A DNA stretch of 64,000 bases from Deltaproteobacteria bacterium. GTDB lineage: Bacteria > Myxococcota_A > UBA796 > GCA-2862545. The stretch is taken from assembly GCA_006226595.1 (NCBI GenBank), contig SBGP01000111.1:112204-176203 (forward strand), in the 5' to 3' direction. The position numbers were made by a program, and so were the translations under genes. A model generated the notes under the pieces. That model was given only the letters and a program-made list of their open reading frames with translations, did not search any database and was not told where the DNA came from. Positions 46,150 through 54,998 of this stretch are shown here, one piece after another (position 1 is the stretch's first letter; every line of letters starts with the position of its first letter).

Positions 46150-46620
46150 TCACGCGTCTCGGGTCGCGGCGAGCAGCTGCTTGCACGCGTCGGCGACCGC
46201 AAACGCATGCCCCCGCGCCGCGCGGAGATCGAGCGCGTCGCCCGCACGCAAGGATGCGACCGCGGGACGCAAGGCCTCGACGGCCGCGTCGACGGCGCGG
46301 AACGCCTCGTTGTCGGACCAGTCCACGCAGAGCTCGCCCTCGAGAGGCTGCTCGCCGACGAGTCCAGCGCGAAAGCCCGCCCACACGGTGAGCACGTCGA
46401 CCTGCCCCTCGGGCCCGCGCCGAGTGGCGAGAAGATCGGCGGTCAGCGCCTCGCGAAGCTCCTCGTCATCGGCATCGTCGTCGAGCCAGCGCACCTGGAA
46501 GGCCACGTACTTGCCGAGGTCGTGCTTGATTCGGGCCGCGTGATCGCGCAACGCCCGGTGCAGTTCGGGAGAGATCCAGGCCTCCAGTACGGAGAATCTA
46601 TCTCTTGTCGCCAAATCCAC
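46150..46620 (-). CDS. Small protein with H-D-L-G-K helix, possible phosphotransfer partner
   Basis: About 156 residues, soluble, mostly helical. Early residues ALRDHAARIKHDLGKYVAFQ contain a His-Asp-Leu-x-Lys arrangement resembling the phospho-histidine segment of DHp or Hpt domains (the kinase downstream has RHEVLKHN). The remaining residues form Ala/Asp-rich helices with an LCVDWSDNEAF segment. No known domain was recognised with certainty. Start uncertain: GTG 46620, with a TTG one codon earlier. It is 79 bases upstream of the sigma-54 activator on the same strand, so it could belong to that signalling operon. Confidence 0.55.
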   Translation of the reverse strand: MDLATRDRFSVLEAWISPELHRALRDHAARIKHDLGKYVAFQVRWLDDDADDEELREALTADLLATRRGPEGQVDVLTVWAGFRAGLVGEQPLEGELCVDWSDNEAFRAVDAAVEALRPAVASLRAGDALDLRAARGHAFAVADACKQLLAATRDA

Positions 46621-46729
46621 CAAGGGCTAGCGGCACGGGCCGCAGAGACCTGGGACAAGCGCCAACCATCGCAAGGCGGCGTTGCAGACCGCGCACCACC
46701 GGGCGAGCTACAACGCACCCGGAGGTCTC

Positions 46730-47749
46730 ATGTCCGACGCCATCCTCGCTACTGCTGCCCTCGGCTTCCCGTGGCAGACCCTCGATCCCTTCCTGTTCTG
46801 CGTGCACCACCTCGATCACTACCCCGAGGGGAACGACGAGATGGGCCCGGATCCGTCCCTGCTCCGCGGCCGTCGCATCGGCATGGACTTCGAGATCAAG
46901 GACGGCTGGCGCATGTACCACGGCGACGTGATCCCAGGCTTTCCACGTCATCCCCACCGCGGCTTCGAGACCATCACCCTCGCGCGCAAGGGCTACATCG
47001 ACCACTCCGACTCGATGGGCGCCAAGGCGCGCTTCGGCAATGGGGACGTGCAGTGGATGACCGCAGGCAGCGGCGTGGTCCACTCGGAGATGTTCCCGCT
47101 CGTGAAGCGCGATGCCGGCAACACCACCGAGCTCTTCCAGATCTGGATCAACCTTCCCAAGGTCGACAAGATGGTGGAGCCCTACTTCACCATGCTGTGG
47201 AACGAGCAGATCCCGCGGTCGGAGTTCACCGACGACGCGGGCAAGAAGACCGAGGTCGTGACGGTGGTCGGACCGCTCGGCGACCACGAGCCGCCTCCGC
47301 CCCCGCCGAACAGCTGGGCCTCCCGCCCCGAGGCCGAGGTCGCGGTGTGGACGCTCAAGCTCGAAGCGGGCGCGAAGTACACGCTGCCTGGCGCGAAGCC
47401 TGGTCTCCATCGCGCCCTGTACTACTTCGAGGGCGCGTCGCTGCGCGTCGCCGGCAAGAAGTTCGCCCCGGGCATCGTGCTCCAGCTCGACCCTGCTCAG
47501 GACGTGGAGCTCGTCGCCGGCCCCGAGCCCGTGGAGCTACTCATGCTGCAGGGGCGTCCGATCGGCGAGCCCGTTGTCCAGCACGGGCCCTTCGTGATGA
47601 ACACCCCCGGCGAGATCCGCCAGGCGATGATCGACTACCAGCGCACCGGCTTCGGCGGCTGGCCGTGGGAGCGTGACGACCCGGTGCATCCCCGCGAGTC
47701 CACGCGGTTCGCACTGCACTCGGACGGACGGGTGGAGCACGGGGGCTAG
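46730..47749 (+). CDS. Pirin-family bicupin
   Basis: 339 residues. The N-terminal cupin shows the pirin signature HPHRGFETITL, followed by GDVQWMTAGSGVVHSEMF, supplying the usual metal ligands (His, His, His, Glu). The C-terminal cupin is divergent and a proline run (EPPPPPPNSW) joins the two. Pirins include quercetinases and redox-responsive regulators; the role here is unknown. GGAGG six bases before the ATG. Divergent from the signalling operon. Confidence 0.88.
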   Translation: MSDAILATAALGFPWQTLDPFLFCVHHLDHYPEGNDEMGPDPSLLRGRRIGMDFEIKDGWRMYHGDVIPGFPRHPHRGFETITLARKGYIDHSDSMGAKARFGNGDVQWMTAGSGVVHSEMFPLVKRDAGNTTELFQIWINLPKVDKMVEPYFTMLWNEQIPRSEFTDDAGKKTEVVTVVGPLGDHEPPPPPPNSWASRPEAEVAVWTLKLEAGAKYTLPGAKPGLHRALYYFEGASLRVAGKKFAPGIVLQLDPAQDVELVAGPEPVELLMLQGRPIGEPVVQHGPFVMNTPGEIRQAMIDYQRTGFGGWPWERDDPVHPRESTRFALHSDGRVEHGG

Positions 47750-47769
47750 CTCCTCGCTAGACTCCCCCC

Positions 47770-48726
47770 ATGCACGTCTACCGCTGGGACCTCGATCGCA
47801 CCTACCTCGACACCGAGATCCACTCGGTACGCGGCCTCTTGCGCACCGCGCTCGAGACCGCCGAGGAGAAGCGCAACATCCCGGGCAGCGCCGCGCTGCT
47901 CCGGGCGCTGACCCGCAAGGACCCCGACGCCCGCGTGTCGATCCTCTCGGGCTCGCCGCGCCAGATGCGCAGCGTGCTCGAGGAGAAGCTCGCGCTCGAC
48001 GGCATCCGTGTCGACCGCCTGATCCTCAAGGACAACCTCGGCAACATCCGCCGGGGACGCCTGCGCGCGGTCCGGGGCCAGGTCGGCTACAAGCTTCCTG
48101 CGCTGCTCAAGGCGCGGATCGGGCTCGGTCCCGCGGTCCGCGAGTCGCTGTTTGGCGATGACAGCGAGGTCGATGCCCTCGTGTACACCGTGTACGCCGA
48201 GGCGGTGGCGGGACGCCTGTCCCCCGCCGAGCTGGCGCGCATCATGGAGGCGGGCGGGGCATACTCCGACAGCGTGGAGGAGGCCGTCGACGCGCTGCGG
48301 CACGTCGGTCGCGCCGATGCGGTCGAGGACATCTTCATCCACGTCGATCGCGGCGTGCCCGTCCGCGCGTTCGCACGCCTGTCACCGCGCGTGATCCCGG
48401 TGTTCTCGTGGTTCCAGGCCGCCGCTGTGCTCTGGGCGCGAGGCCGGCTGGCGCCTGCCGGGCTGGCCGAAGTGGCGAAGCAGTGCATCGACGAACGCCA
48501 CGACGTCGGCGAAGTTGCGGTCGCTGGCTGGATCCAGGACGTCGTGCGTCGCGGTCACCTGTCCCTCGACCAGGCCCACGACCTGCTCACCGCGTGCCAC
48601 GACCTGGCCCCGGTCCACGCGCCGGTTCGGCGCGCACTCGACGCGCTGGGTGACGCCCCGAGGACCCAGCCGCGACCGAGCGCGAACCCCCTCGACTTCC
48701 TCGAGGCCCTCAAGCAGCTGAGCTGA
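47770..48726 (+). CDS. HAD-superfamily-like protein
   Basis: 318 residues. The N-terminus WDLDRTYLDT has the DxDxT motif I (Asp7, Asp9), SILSGSPRQM supplies motif II Ser, a Lys-rich stretch follows, and LFGDDSEVDA fits motif III, so the first ~140 residues look like a HAD phosphatase, possibly close to the App1/DUF2183 phosphatidate phosphatase group. The remaining ~175 residues are helical and unassigned. Twenty bases after the pirin stop. It converges with the cyclase gene, overlapping its end by 17 bases. Confidence 0.7.
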   Translation: MHVYRWDLDRTYLDTEIHSVRGLLRTALETAEEKRNIPGSAALLRALTRKDPDARVSILSGSPRQMRSVLEEKLALDGIRVDRLILKDNLGNIRRGRLRAVRGQVGYKLPALLKARIGLGPAVRESLFGDDSEVDALVYTVYAEAVAGRLSPAELARIMEAGGAYSDSVEEAVDALRHVGRADAVEDIFIHVDRGVPVRAFARLSPRVIPVFSWFQAAAVLWARGRLAPAGLAEVAKQCIDERHDVGEVAVAGWIQDVVRRGHLSLDQAHDLLTACHDLAPVHAPVRRALDALGDAPRTQPRPSANPLDFLEALKQLS

Positions 48727-51700
48727 GGCGGATCCGGAGCCACTTGGAGGCGACGCGTGCATCGAGGCCGTCGATGGCGATGCGCTCGGCCTCCTCGACG
48801 ATCACCTCGACCGGCTCGCCGCGCGCGACCCTGCGCGCGAGCGACAGCACCTCGGAGGCCGCCACGAGCATGGCGTCCTGCGACGCCTCGAGGGCCTCCA
48901 TCGCGTCACTCCACAGGGCGGCGCCCACCTCCGGGTCCCCATTCTCCTCGGAGAGCACCGACCACCACATGCGCGCAAGCGTGCGCCACCGCGGGTCGCC
49001 GGCCTTGTCTGCGAGCTTGCACGCGCGCTGATAGCGATCTGCGGCCTCGCTCACGCTGCCTTCCTGGTGAGCAATCACGCCGATCATCACCTCGCACAGC
49101 GCCTGACCGCTGGTCGTGTCCGTGGCCTCGTGCTTGACGAGGGCGGCGGCGAAGCCCTCCCGGGCGGGCTCGATCTGCCCGCGCAGCATGTGGGTGAGTG
49201 CGAGGTTCGTGTGGGCGACCGCGGCAGCCCGCCGGTAGCCGACCGCTCGAGCCAACGCGAGCGACTTGTGGAACGTCTCCTCGGCCTCGTCGAGCTCGCC
49301 GCGATGGAGCAGCAGCACCCCGAGGTTGCCGAGCCACACGCCCTCCGTCGCGCGGTCACCCGTCTGACGGTGGATGTCGATGGCCCGCCGGTAGAGCACC
49401 TCGGTTTGCTCCCAGTCTCCATCGAAGCGGGCCACCAGCCCGAGGTTGCCCACTGCGCGCCCCTCGACGAGCCGGTCGCCGACTGCCACCGCCCGGTCCG
49501 CCGCATCCTCGAGCAGGTCGCGGGCACGGGCGAGATCCCGCTGTGCGAGCGAGATGGCACCGAGCAAACCCAGGGTCGTCGCCTGCAGCGACACGTCACC
49601 GAGCTCCACGGCCATCGCATGCGCGCGCCCCGTGGCCCGCCGGCCATCCTCGAGGCGCCCCGTGAGGCGCAGGTGGTCTCCGAGATCGGCGACGGTCCAC
49701 GCCTCGGCGGTCGGATCCTTGCCCGCTACCGCCAGATCCCGCGCCCGCTCGAGGTCGGCGGTCACTTCGTGATGGCGTCCGAGCCGGGCCCGCACCGCCG
49801 CCCGGGCGCGCAGCGCACGGGTCACGAGCTCGGTGGGCAGCGGCTGACTCGACGAGTCCGATGCGGCGAGCGCCTGATCGAGCAGCAGGATCTGTCCTTC
49901 CGGCGGACCACGCCAACGGAGCAACGGATCGAGCGCGAGCACCGCCCGAAGCGCCCAGGCGATGCCACGGGGTCCGCCACGCAGCAGTCCGCGACGGTGC
50001 ACCGCCATCAGGTTCGCGCGCTCCCGCTCGAGTGCCGCGAGCGCCTCGAGCGCGTTGGGGCCGCAGGCCTCCGCGGCCCAGCGCTCGGCGCGGGTCAGGT
50101 AGGTCGCCGCGTGCCGATCCTCGGCCGCGGAGCGCCGTCCTCGCGGCAAGCGGAGCTTCACGTGCTCGCGCACGGCACGGTGCATGCGGTAGCGAGGTGT
50201 GCCGGGCGCGTCGGCGAGGGTCACGTCCTCGAGCAGGCAGCGCTGACACAGCGCGGCGAGTACGTCGGGGACCCACGGCGCCGCGGGAAACGCGGTGAGA
50301 TCGACGATGCGCTCGGCCGCGGTCACGTCGAAGCCGCCTCGGCACACCGCCATCTGCGCCATGAGCTCGCGCTCCCACAGCGCAAGGTGCTCCCAGATCC
50401 ACCCGAGCACGCCGTCCAGGGCCTGCTCGGGTCCGGGAGGCGCGCCGACGGCCTGGAACCATCGCTCGAGGCCACGCGACAGGTCGGCCCAGGTCTGGGC
50501 CGCCGGCTGGGCGCCGACCAGCTCCAGCGCCAGGGGAACGCCCCGAACGAGGTGGGCGGTGCTCGCGGCGGCGGCGGAGTCGGACCCGGTTGTGCGGAGG
50601 TCGGGCCGCTCGCGAGGCGCACGCGCGACGAGCAGATCGACCGCGCTGCGCGAGCCCTCCTCTTCCGTCTCGAGTCCGCCGAGCTCATAGGCGATCTCGC
50701 CGGGCAGGCCGAGGCGACCGGTAGCCGTGACCAGGATGCGCAGCTGTGGCGCGGCCTGCAGCCACTTGGGCAGCATCACCCCTGCCGGCGGATGGTCGAG
50801 TCCATCGAGCAGCAACAGCGTCGGCCCGCGTGCAGCGAGGGCGTAGCCAAGCTGGGAAACGGCATCCGCGGCCGTGCGCCCCATGGTGAGCGGCACGTCG
50901 AGCGCCGTGGCCACCGCGCGCGCGAGGCCCTCGGGGGTGCGGATCTCGGCGAGCTGTGCCTGCCACACACCGCCATCATGGGCGTAGTCGGCGACCCAGC
51001 GCGAAGCGAGGCGCATCGCGAGGCGCGTCTTGCCGATGCCCGAGGGCCCGAGCACCGACACGAGGCGCGCGCCGAAGCCGAACAGCTCGGTGAGCGCGGA
51101 CAGATCGTCCTCGCGACCGACGAAGAGCGTGATCTCGGGTGGCAGGTTCGAGCGGCGCTGATCGACGGTGTCGAGGGCCGGGAAGCGCCGGGCGGCCACG
51201 GAAGCGGGAAGCACCTGGATGAGACGCTCGTCGCCGGCGATGCCGCGAAGCCGCCGATACCCGAGATCGGTGGCCACCATGTCGCGAGACACCTCGTCAC
51301 CGACCACCTCCCACAGGGCACCACTCAGGAGGATCTGGCCACCGCGAGCCGCACCAGCGATGCGGGCCGCACGGCGCACGGCTTCCTGAGAGGGCTGGTC
51401 CCCGGCGTGGGCATCGACGTGCGCGCCCATGCGAACACGCAGGCCGCGGAACAGGCGCTCCCCTCTAGAGGAGACGACCTCTCCGGCTCCAGGGAGCACG
51501 AGGAGGCCCGCCGGCCACTCGACCTCGAGCAGCGCCTCCTGGACACGCGCACCCCAGCGAACCGCGGCGATCGGGTCGTCCCACGCAGAGAGGAACGCAT
51601 CCCCCACTCCGTGAAGCTCGCGCCCGCCGAACTCGTCGAGCAGTCGGCGCACGGTCGCATCGTGCAGCCGGAGCGCCTGCTCCATGGCTTCCCGGTCGCG

Positions 51701-51778
51701 GGACCACAGATCGGTGGACGCCTCGACATCGGTGAACACGAGCGTGGTGCTTTGGGACCCTGTCGTCATGCCGCCCAT
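48710..51778 (-). CDS. Class III nucleotidyl cyclase-like / P-loop ATPase / TPR regulator
   Basis: 1022 residues. Cyclase domain (about 10-180): metal Asp17 in VFTDVEAST and Asp60 in HGVGDAFLSAW, with the catalytic Arg region LRVRMGAHVDAHAG; the substrate-choosing Lys of adenylyl cyclases is His56 here. An AAA/NB-ARC-type ATPase follows (Walker A LGPSGIGKTRLA, about 275; LLLLDGLDHP as Walker B), then a winged-helix-like part and about ten TPR units to the end. This layout is that of cyclase-LuxR/AfsR-like signalling ATPases, without a LuxR domain. ATG 51778 is preferred; 51769 is possible. A TTGACA-like element and a nested inverted repeat lie upstream. Confidence 0.85.
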   Translation of the reverse strand: MGGMTTGSQSTTLVFTDVEASTDLWSRDREAMEQALRLHDATVRRLLDEFGGRELHGVGDAFLSAWDDPIAAVRWGARVQEALLEVEWPAGLLVLPGAGEVVSSRGERLFRGLRVRMGAHVDAHAGDQPSQEAVRRAARIAGAARGGQILLSGALWEVVGDEVSRDMVATDLGYRRLRGIAGDERLIQVLPASVAARRFPALDTVDQRRSNLPPEITLFVGREDDLSALTELFGFGARLVSVLGPSGIGKTRLAMRLASRWVADYAHDGGVWQAQLAEIRTPEGLARAVATALDVPLTMGRTAADAVSQLGYALAARGPTLLLLDGLDHPPAGVMLPKWLQAAPQLRILVTATGRLGLPGEIAYELGGLETEEEGSRSAVDLLVARAPRERPDLRTTGSDSAAAASTAHLVRGVPLALELVGAQPAAQTWADLSRGLERWFQAVGAPPGPEQALDGVLGWIWEHLALWERELMAQMAVCRGGFDVTAAERIVDLTAFPAAPWVPDVLAALCQRCLLEDVTLADAPGTPRYRMHRAVREHVKLRLPRGRRSAAEDRHAATYLTRAERWAAEACGPNALEALAALERERANLMAVHRRGLLRGGPRGIAWALRAVLALDPLLRWRGPPEGQILLLDQALAASDSSSQPLPTELVTRALRARAAVRARLGRHHEVTADLERARDLAVAGKDPTAEAWTVADLGDHLRLTGRLEDGRRATGRAHAMAVELGDVSLQATTLGLLGAISLAQRDLARARDLLEDAADRAVAVGDRLVEGRAVGNLGLVARFDGDWEQTEVLYRRAIDIHRQTGDRATEGVWLGNLGVLLLHRGELDEAEETFHKSLALARAVGYRRAAAVAHTNLALTHMLRGQIEPAREGFAAALVKHEATDTTSGQALCEVMIGVIAHQEGSVSEAADRYQRACKLADKAGDPRWRTLARMWWSVLSEENGDPEVGAALWSDAMEALEASQDAMLVAASEVLSLARRVARGEPVEVIVEEAERIAIDGLDARVASKWLRIRLSSAA

Positions 51779-52153
51779 TGTATGACGCCGCGTCTCGCTG
51801 ACAGGTGCCGGTGGCACATGCTTGTCAAAATGGCTGTGAAGGCCTGTCCAATGCGCGACCGCAGGCGTCCACACCTCCGCGCGCACCATCCGCGCGCCTT
51901 GCGCGCCACACGCACCAGCCGATCGCCGCGATCCCGTGCACATCGCCACTTCCGGGTCGCCGGACCGCATTACCGGCAATGCGACTGCATTTTCGGCAAC
52001 AGGCCCGCAAACCCCCTAGCCACGCGGATCCTGGCAATTCTCAGTTTTTGCATGCACGGCTATGCAAGCTCGGAGGCTGCGCTATCCTCGCGTCACTCCT
52101 GGGCATGCAAGCCCCAGGCGGTTCTCACCTATTCTCAGACGTGGAGGACACTC
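51779..52153. other. Divergent regulatory region between the cyclase and HU genes
   Basis: 375 bases with no gene. It contains three inverted repeats: 51799-51827 (TGACA...TGTCA around GTGCC/GGCAC), 51966-51983 (CGCATT-N6-AATGCG) and 52048-52067 (TTGCAT-N8-ATGCAA), and a GGGC-ATGCAA-GCCC hairpin at 52101-52114. ATGCAA thus occurs twice near the HU start. On the minus strand, TTGACA at 51828-51823 faces the cyclase gene without a good -10. The region is AT-richer near 51950-52140, as expected for promoters. Confidence 0.6.
52048..52067. promoter_or_regulatory. TTGCAT-N8-ATGCAA inverted repeat upstream of the HU gene
   Basis: A perfect 6-bp palindromic pair with 8-base spacing, 87 bases before the HU start, typical in size for a dimeric repressor site. 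A second ATGCAA sits at 52105-52110 within a hairpin. No regulator is identified. Confidence 0.4.
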
Positions 52154-52447
52154 ATGAACAAGAAGGAACTCGCTGCCAAGCTCGCCAAGAAGACCGGCCT
52201 CTCCCAGGCCATGGCTGCGCGCTGCGTGAACGAGATCTTCGACGCTCGCCCCGGCAAGGGCATCATCGCCGTCGAGCTCGACGCCGGCCGCAAGGTCACC
52301 ATCCCCGGCTTCGGCACCTTCGGCACCCGCACCCGTGCGGCGCGTCAGGGCACCAACCCGGCGACCAGCGAGCCGATGCAGATTCCGGCCCGGAAGTACC
52401 CCTTCTTCCGCCCGGGCAAGACCCTGAAGGAGCGCGTCGCCGAGTAA
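52154..52447 (+). CDS. HU-family DNA-binding protein
   Basis: 97 residues. The opening MNKKELAAKLAKKTGLSQ and the DNA-arm segment GFGTFGTRTRAARQGTNP with closing FRPGKTLKE are HU/IHF signatures; the conserved arm Pro follows Asn. It bends and packages DNA as a dimer. GGAGG seven bases before the ATG. Followed by a strong terminator, so it is expressed alone, and preceded by an operator-rich region. Confidence 0.95.
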   Translation: MNKKELAAKLAKKTGLSQAMAARCVNEIFDARPGKGIIAVELDAGRKVTIPGFGTFGTRTRAARQGTNPATSEPMQIPARKYPFFRPGKTLKERVAE

Positions 52448-52465
52448 TCTCGCTGACGCACTGAC

Positions 52466-52508
52466 GAGCGCGCGTCTCTCTTCGGAGGGCGCGCGCTCTT
52501 GTGTTTTT
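52466..52508 (+). terminator. Rho-independent terminator of the HU gene
   Basis: GAGCGCGCG (52466-52474) and CGCGCGCTC (52490-52498) form a 9-bp stem, with an inner CTC-TTCG-GAG stem that makes a stable UUCG tetraloop, followed by TTGTGTTTTT. The best terminator in the window. Confidence 0.92.
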
Positions 52509-52536
52509 GGATACACCCTGCTCACGGAGAACACGC

Positions 52537-52866
52537 GTGGGTCTGAAGCACAGCATTCCGCACGACCTGGGCCTCGAGATGGGGCGCAAGGTCACCGTCA
52601 AGGCACTCGAGAGCTACCGGGCCTCGTTCACCGAGTACAACCCGCAGGGCCGCTGGGTCACCGAGGACCGCGCCGAGGTCTCGTTCTCCGTCGCTGGCAA
52701 GACCCTGAAGGGTGCGGTGGACGTCCGCTCGACTGCCGTCGATCTCGAGCTCGACGTGCCCTTCCTCTTCCGTCCGTTCAAGGCCGTGGCGATCAAGGTC
52801 ATCGAGGACGAGATCCGCGACTGGATCAACCGCGCCAAGCGCGGCGAGCTGGACGAAGAGGCCTAG
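52537..52866 (+). CDS. Polyhydroxyalkanoic acid granule-type small protein (PHA_gran_rgn-like)
   Basis: 109 residues from GTG 52537, chosen for GGAG eight bases before. The layout matches the polyhydroxyalkanoic acid system family: HDLGLEMGRKVTVKALESYR, then a beta section AEVSFSVAGKTLKGAVDVRS, LELDVPFLFRPFKAVAIKVI, and a closing helix IEDEIRDWINRA. Members occur with or without PHA genes; no phaC or phasin lies nearby, so a granule role is not supported by context. It converges with the dimethylarginine hydrolase gene, nine bases away. Confidence 0.72.
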   Translation: MGLKHSIPHDLGLEMGRKVTVKALESYRASFTEYNPQGRWVTEDRAEVSFSVAGKTLKGAVDVRSTAVDLELDVPFLFRPFKAVAIKVIEDEIRDWINRAKRGELDEEA

Positions 52867-52875
52867 GCCTCCGAG

Positions 52876-53646
52876 CTAGACCAGCACCGAGAGACACGTC
52901 AGCGAGCCATCGCGCTTGGCGAACTCGCTGTTGTCGAGCTTGCGCACCTCGAGCCCTGCGTCGGCGAGCCGCCGAGCGGTGACCGGGTAGCCCGCAGCGA
53001 CGAGCACTCGCCCGTTCGCCCCGACCGCATTGGCCGCGTAGGCCTCCTCGTTCGGCACGGCGATCGCGCGCACGCCGCTCGGCACGTGGGCTTCGAGGCC
53101 GTAGCCCTCCGCGAAGAGCAGCACGCCCGGCGCCGGCGCGGAGCACACGCACTTGAGGTGCAGGCCCTCCACGTCGATGCGCACCAGGCGCAGGCCCTGG
53201 TCGGCGGCGACCTCCGCGAGAAAGGCTGCGCCCTCGTCGTCGGTGCGCTCGCTGCGCCCCACCCACAGCGCATCCCCGATGCGCAGCACGTCACCGCCAT
53301 CGACGTGACCCCGGTCCATCGGCACGATCTCGCACCACGCTCCGAGCGCCTCGCGCACGGACTCAGCCTCGGGCGCGCGCGTGGGCACCGCGCTGCGCGT
53401 GATCACCGCCCGCTCCCCGAGCACCACCGCACGGTCCTCGACGAAGCACGCGTCGGGGGCTCCCGCCAAGGGCGCGAGCACCGTGGTTCGCAGTCCGCAC
53501 CACGCGAGACCCTCCACGATGCCACGATGCTGGGACTCGAGCAAGGGGATGTCCACCGGGGCGCGGACACCGCCTACAAGGGCGTCCTGAAACTCGGAGG
53601 AAGGAAGGCGCAGTAGTGCGCGGGCCGGGACGTTTGACGTGGACAT
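52876..53646 (-). CDS. ddaH: N(G),N(G)-dimethylarginine dimethylaminohydrolase
   Basis: 256 residues, the size of bacterial DDAH. The guanidine-modifying catalytic triad is visible: Glu in HVDGGDVL (His114 region), His163 in GLHLKC, and nucleophile Cys251 in SLTCLSVL, two residues from the Pseudomonas position. ACFVEDRAVV binds the substrate guanidine. It converts methylated arginine (or arginine-like substrates) to citrulline. ATG 53646 is divergent from a small membrane protein gene 35 bases away. Confidence 0.88.
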   Translation of the reverse strand: MSTSNVPARALLRLPSSEFQDALVGGVRAPVDIPLLESQHRGIVEGLAWCGLRTTVLAPLAGAPDACFVEDRAVVLGERAVITRSAVPTRAPEAESVREALGAWCEIVPMDRGHVDGGDVLRIGDALWVGRSERTDDEGAAFLAEVAADQGLRLVRIDVEGLHLKCVCSAPAPGVLLFAEGYGLEAHVPSGVRAIAVPNEEAYAANAVGANGRVLVAAGYPVTARRLADAGLEVRKLDNSEFAKRDGSLTCLSVLV

Positions 53647-53681
53647 GGCGGAACCGTAGCATCGCGGAGAGGCGGGAAGGC

Positions 53682-53969
53682 ATGGAAGAAGAGCGCGTAC
53701 GGATCTCTCCCGGGAGCACCAACACCCTGTTGGTGGCCGCGTTCATCCTCGCCCTGCTCGGCTTGCTGCTCGGCTTCCACAACGTCCGCCAGCGCAGCGC
53801 CGCGATGACGCGCCTCGACGGGATGGCCCGCACGCACACCAAGGCCAACGCCGACGCACGGATCACGGCGCTCGAGGCCGAGCGCGACACGCTCAACGAG
53901 AAGGTCGATGCCCTCTCACGCCGACTCGATGCCCTCGAGGCGGCAAGCGTGGACGCCGCGGCGCCCTAG
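53682..53969 (+). CDS. Small membrane protein with coiled-coil
   Basis: 95 residues: basic/acidic N-terminus, one membrane segment (about 16-35: LLVAAFILALLGLLLGF), then a heptad-patterned coiled coil (about 42-88, ARITALEAERDTLNEKVDAL). Likely an inner-membrane protein with a cytoplasmic or periplasmic coil, comparable to FtsB/FtsL-sized proteins in size only. The ATG at 53682 is chosen for topology; GGAG is 12 bases upstream. No function assigned. Confidence 0.62.
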   Translation: MEEERVRISPGSTNTLLVAAFILALLGLLLGFHNVRQRSAAMTRLDGMARTHTKANADARITALEAERDTLNEKVDALSRRLDALEAASVDAAAP

Positions 53970-54012
53970 ACCCGTACCTGCCGCGACGCCCGCGCCGGGT
54001 GCCGAGCGCGTG

Positions 54013-54912
54013 CTACTCGCGCCACTCGCCGGAGAGCCGGTAGAAGTGCGTCTCGCTCGGACGCACCAGCGCCACGGTCGAGCCGTCCGCACTGACGGTC
54101 AGCTCGTCCGCCCAGCCGGGCGTGCCGACGCGCGCCTGAACGGCTCCGGTGTCTCCGTCGAGGTAGAGCAGCTCGCCCAGACCGTCGTCGAAGCCGACGA
54201 ACACAGCCGCCGCACCGGTCGCCCCCGCCTCGGAGAGCGCGAGCACCTCCCCGTCGACCGGGGTCTCCCAGCGGACGGTTCCGTCGTGGTCGAGACCGCG
54301 CACGACCTGACCGTCGGCGACGTACACGGCCGCGGCCACCGAGTCGAGCACGGCGTGAGCCGTGGGCTCGGCGATCACGCGCGCCCCCTCCGCATCGAGG
54401 AGCGACACGCCGCGCGGGTGCCGGACCATCGCCGTGCCGGTGACGATGTCGACGTCGAGCTCGCCGCACGGCGACTCGCTGGTCTGCCCATCGGACCACT
54501 CCAGGCGGCAGCTGCCGAGGTCTTCCGTGAGCGCCGCCATGCCGCCAGTGAACAGGCGGGCGTCGACGAGGTTGGCGAAGGTCAGTGTCTCGTGCGTGTA
54601 CTCCCCGGTCGACTTGTCGAGCAGGTGCGCATCGTCGCCGAGCAGGAGCAGCACCGTGTCCTCGCCGATCAGATCACCGGAGTCGACCACCTTCTCGCCC
54701 TCGTCCGGCAGCTGGTAGTCGCCGGTCACGGTCCCCTGCTCCGTCTCGAACGGGCAGTTCGTGCCGAGCATGCCGGCGTGGCCCTTGCTGCCGTCCTCGT
54801 GGAGCACCAGTCCGCGCGTGTTGCGGCTGAGCGTGCTCTGGTAGTCGAAGCTCGTTCCCTCGGTCGCGCAGCCAACCAGGGAGGCGAGAGACAGGAGACA
54901 AAGGAAGCGCAT
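54013..54912 (-). CDS. Lipoprotein, probable beta-propeller
   Basis: 299 residues. Lipobox LVGC with Cys15. The mature region is made of short beta repeats with GD/DG turns (DGTVRWETPVDGEVLAL; LLYLDGDTGAVQARV; SADGSTVALVRP) typical of PQQ/WD-like propellers, about five blades visible. No catalytic motif. Periplasmic or outer-membrane location is expected; function unknown. Confidence 0.62.
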   Translation of the reverse strand: MRFLCLLSLASLVGCATEGTSFDYQSTLSRNTRGLVLHEDGSKGHAGMLGTNCPFETEQGTVTGDYQLPDEGEKVVDSGDLIGEDTVLLLLGDDAHLLDKSTGEYTHETLTFANLVDARLFTGGMAALTEDLGSCRLEWSDGQTSESPCGELDVDIVTGTAMVRHPRGVSLLDAEGARVIAEPTAHAVLDSVAAAVYVADGQVVRGLDHDGTVRWETPVDGEVLALSEAGATGAAAVFVGFDDGLGELLYLDGDTGAVQARVGTPGWADELTVSADGSTVALVRPSETHFYRLSGEWRE

Positions 54913-54998
54913 GGGGACCTCGCGAGCGTACTAGTGGAAAGTGTACCGTCCCTTGGACCCGCCAGCGAGTCCGAGCGGAAAAGCCAGGGAGCAACTGT

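Noticed and set aside
51812..51827. Possible sigma-54 promoter (TGGCAC followed by TTGTC)
   Set aside because: The -12 element lacks GC, and it would lie more than 300 bases upstream of the HU start.
51779..51979. N-terminal extension of the cyclase gene
   Set aside because: The extra residues are low-complexity and precede a well-placed ATG at the start of the cyclase domain; the region looks regulatory.
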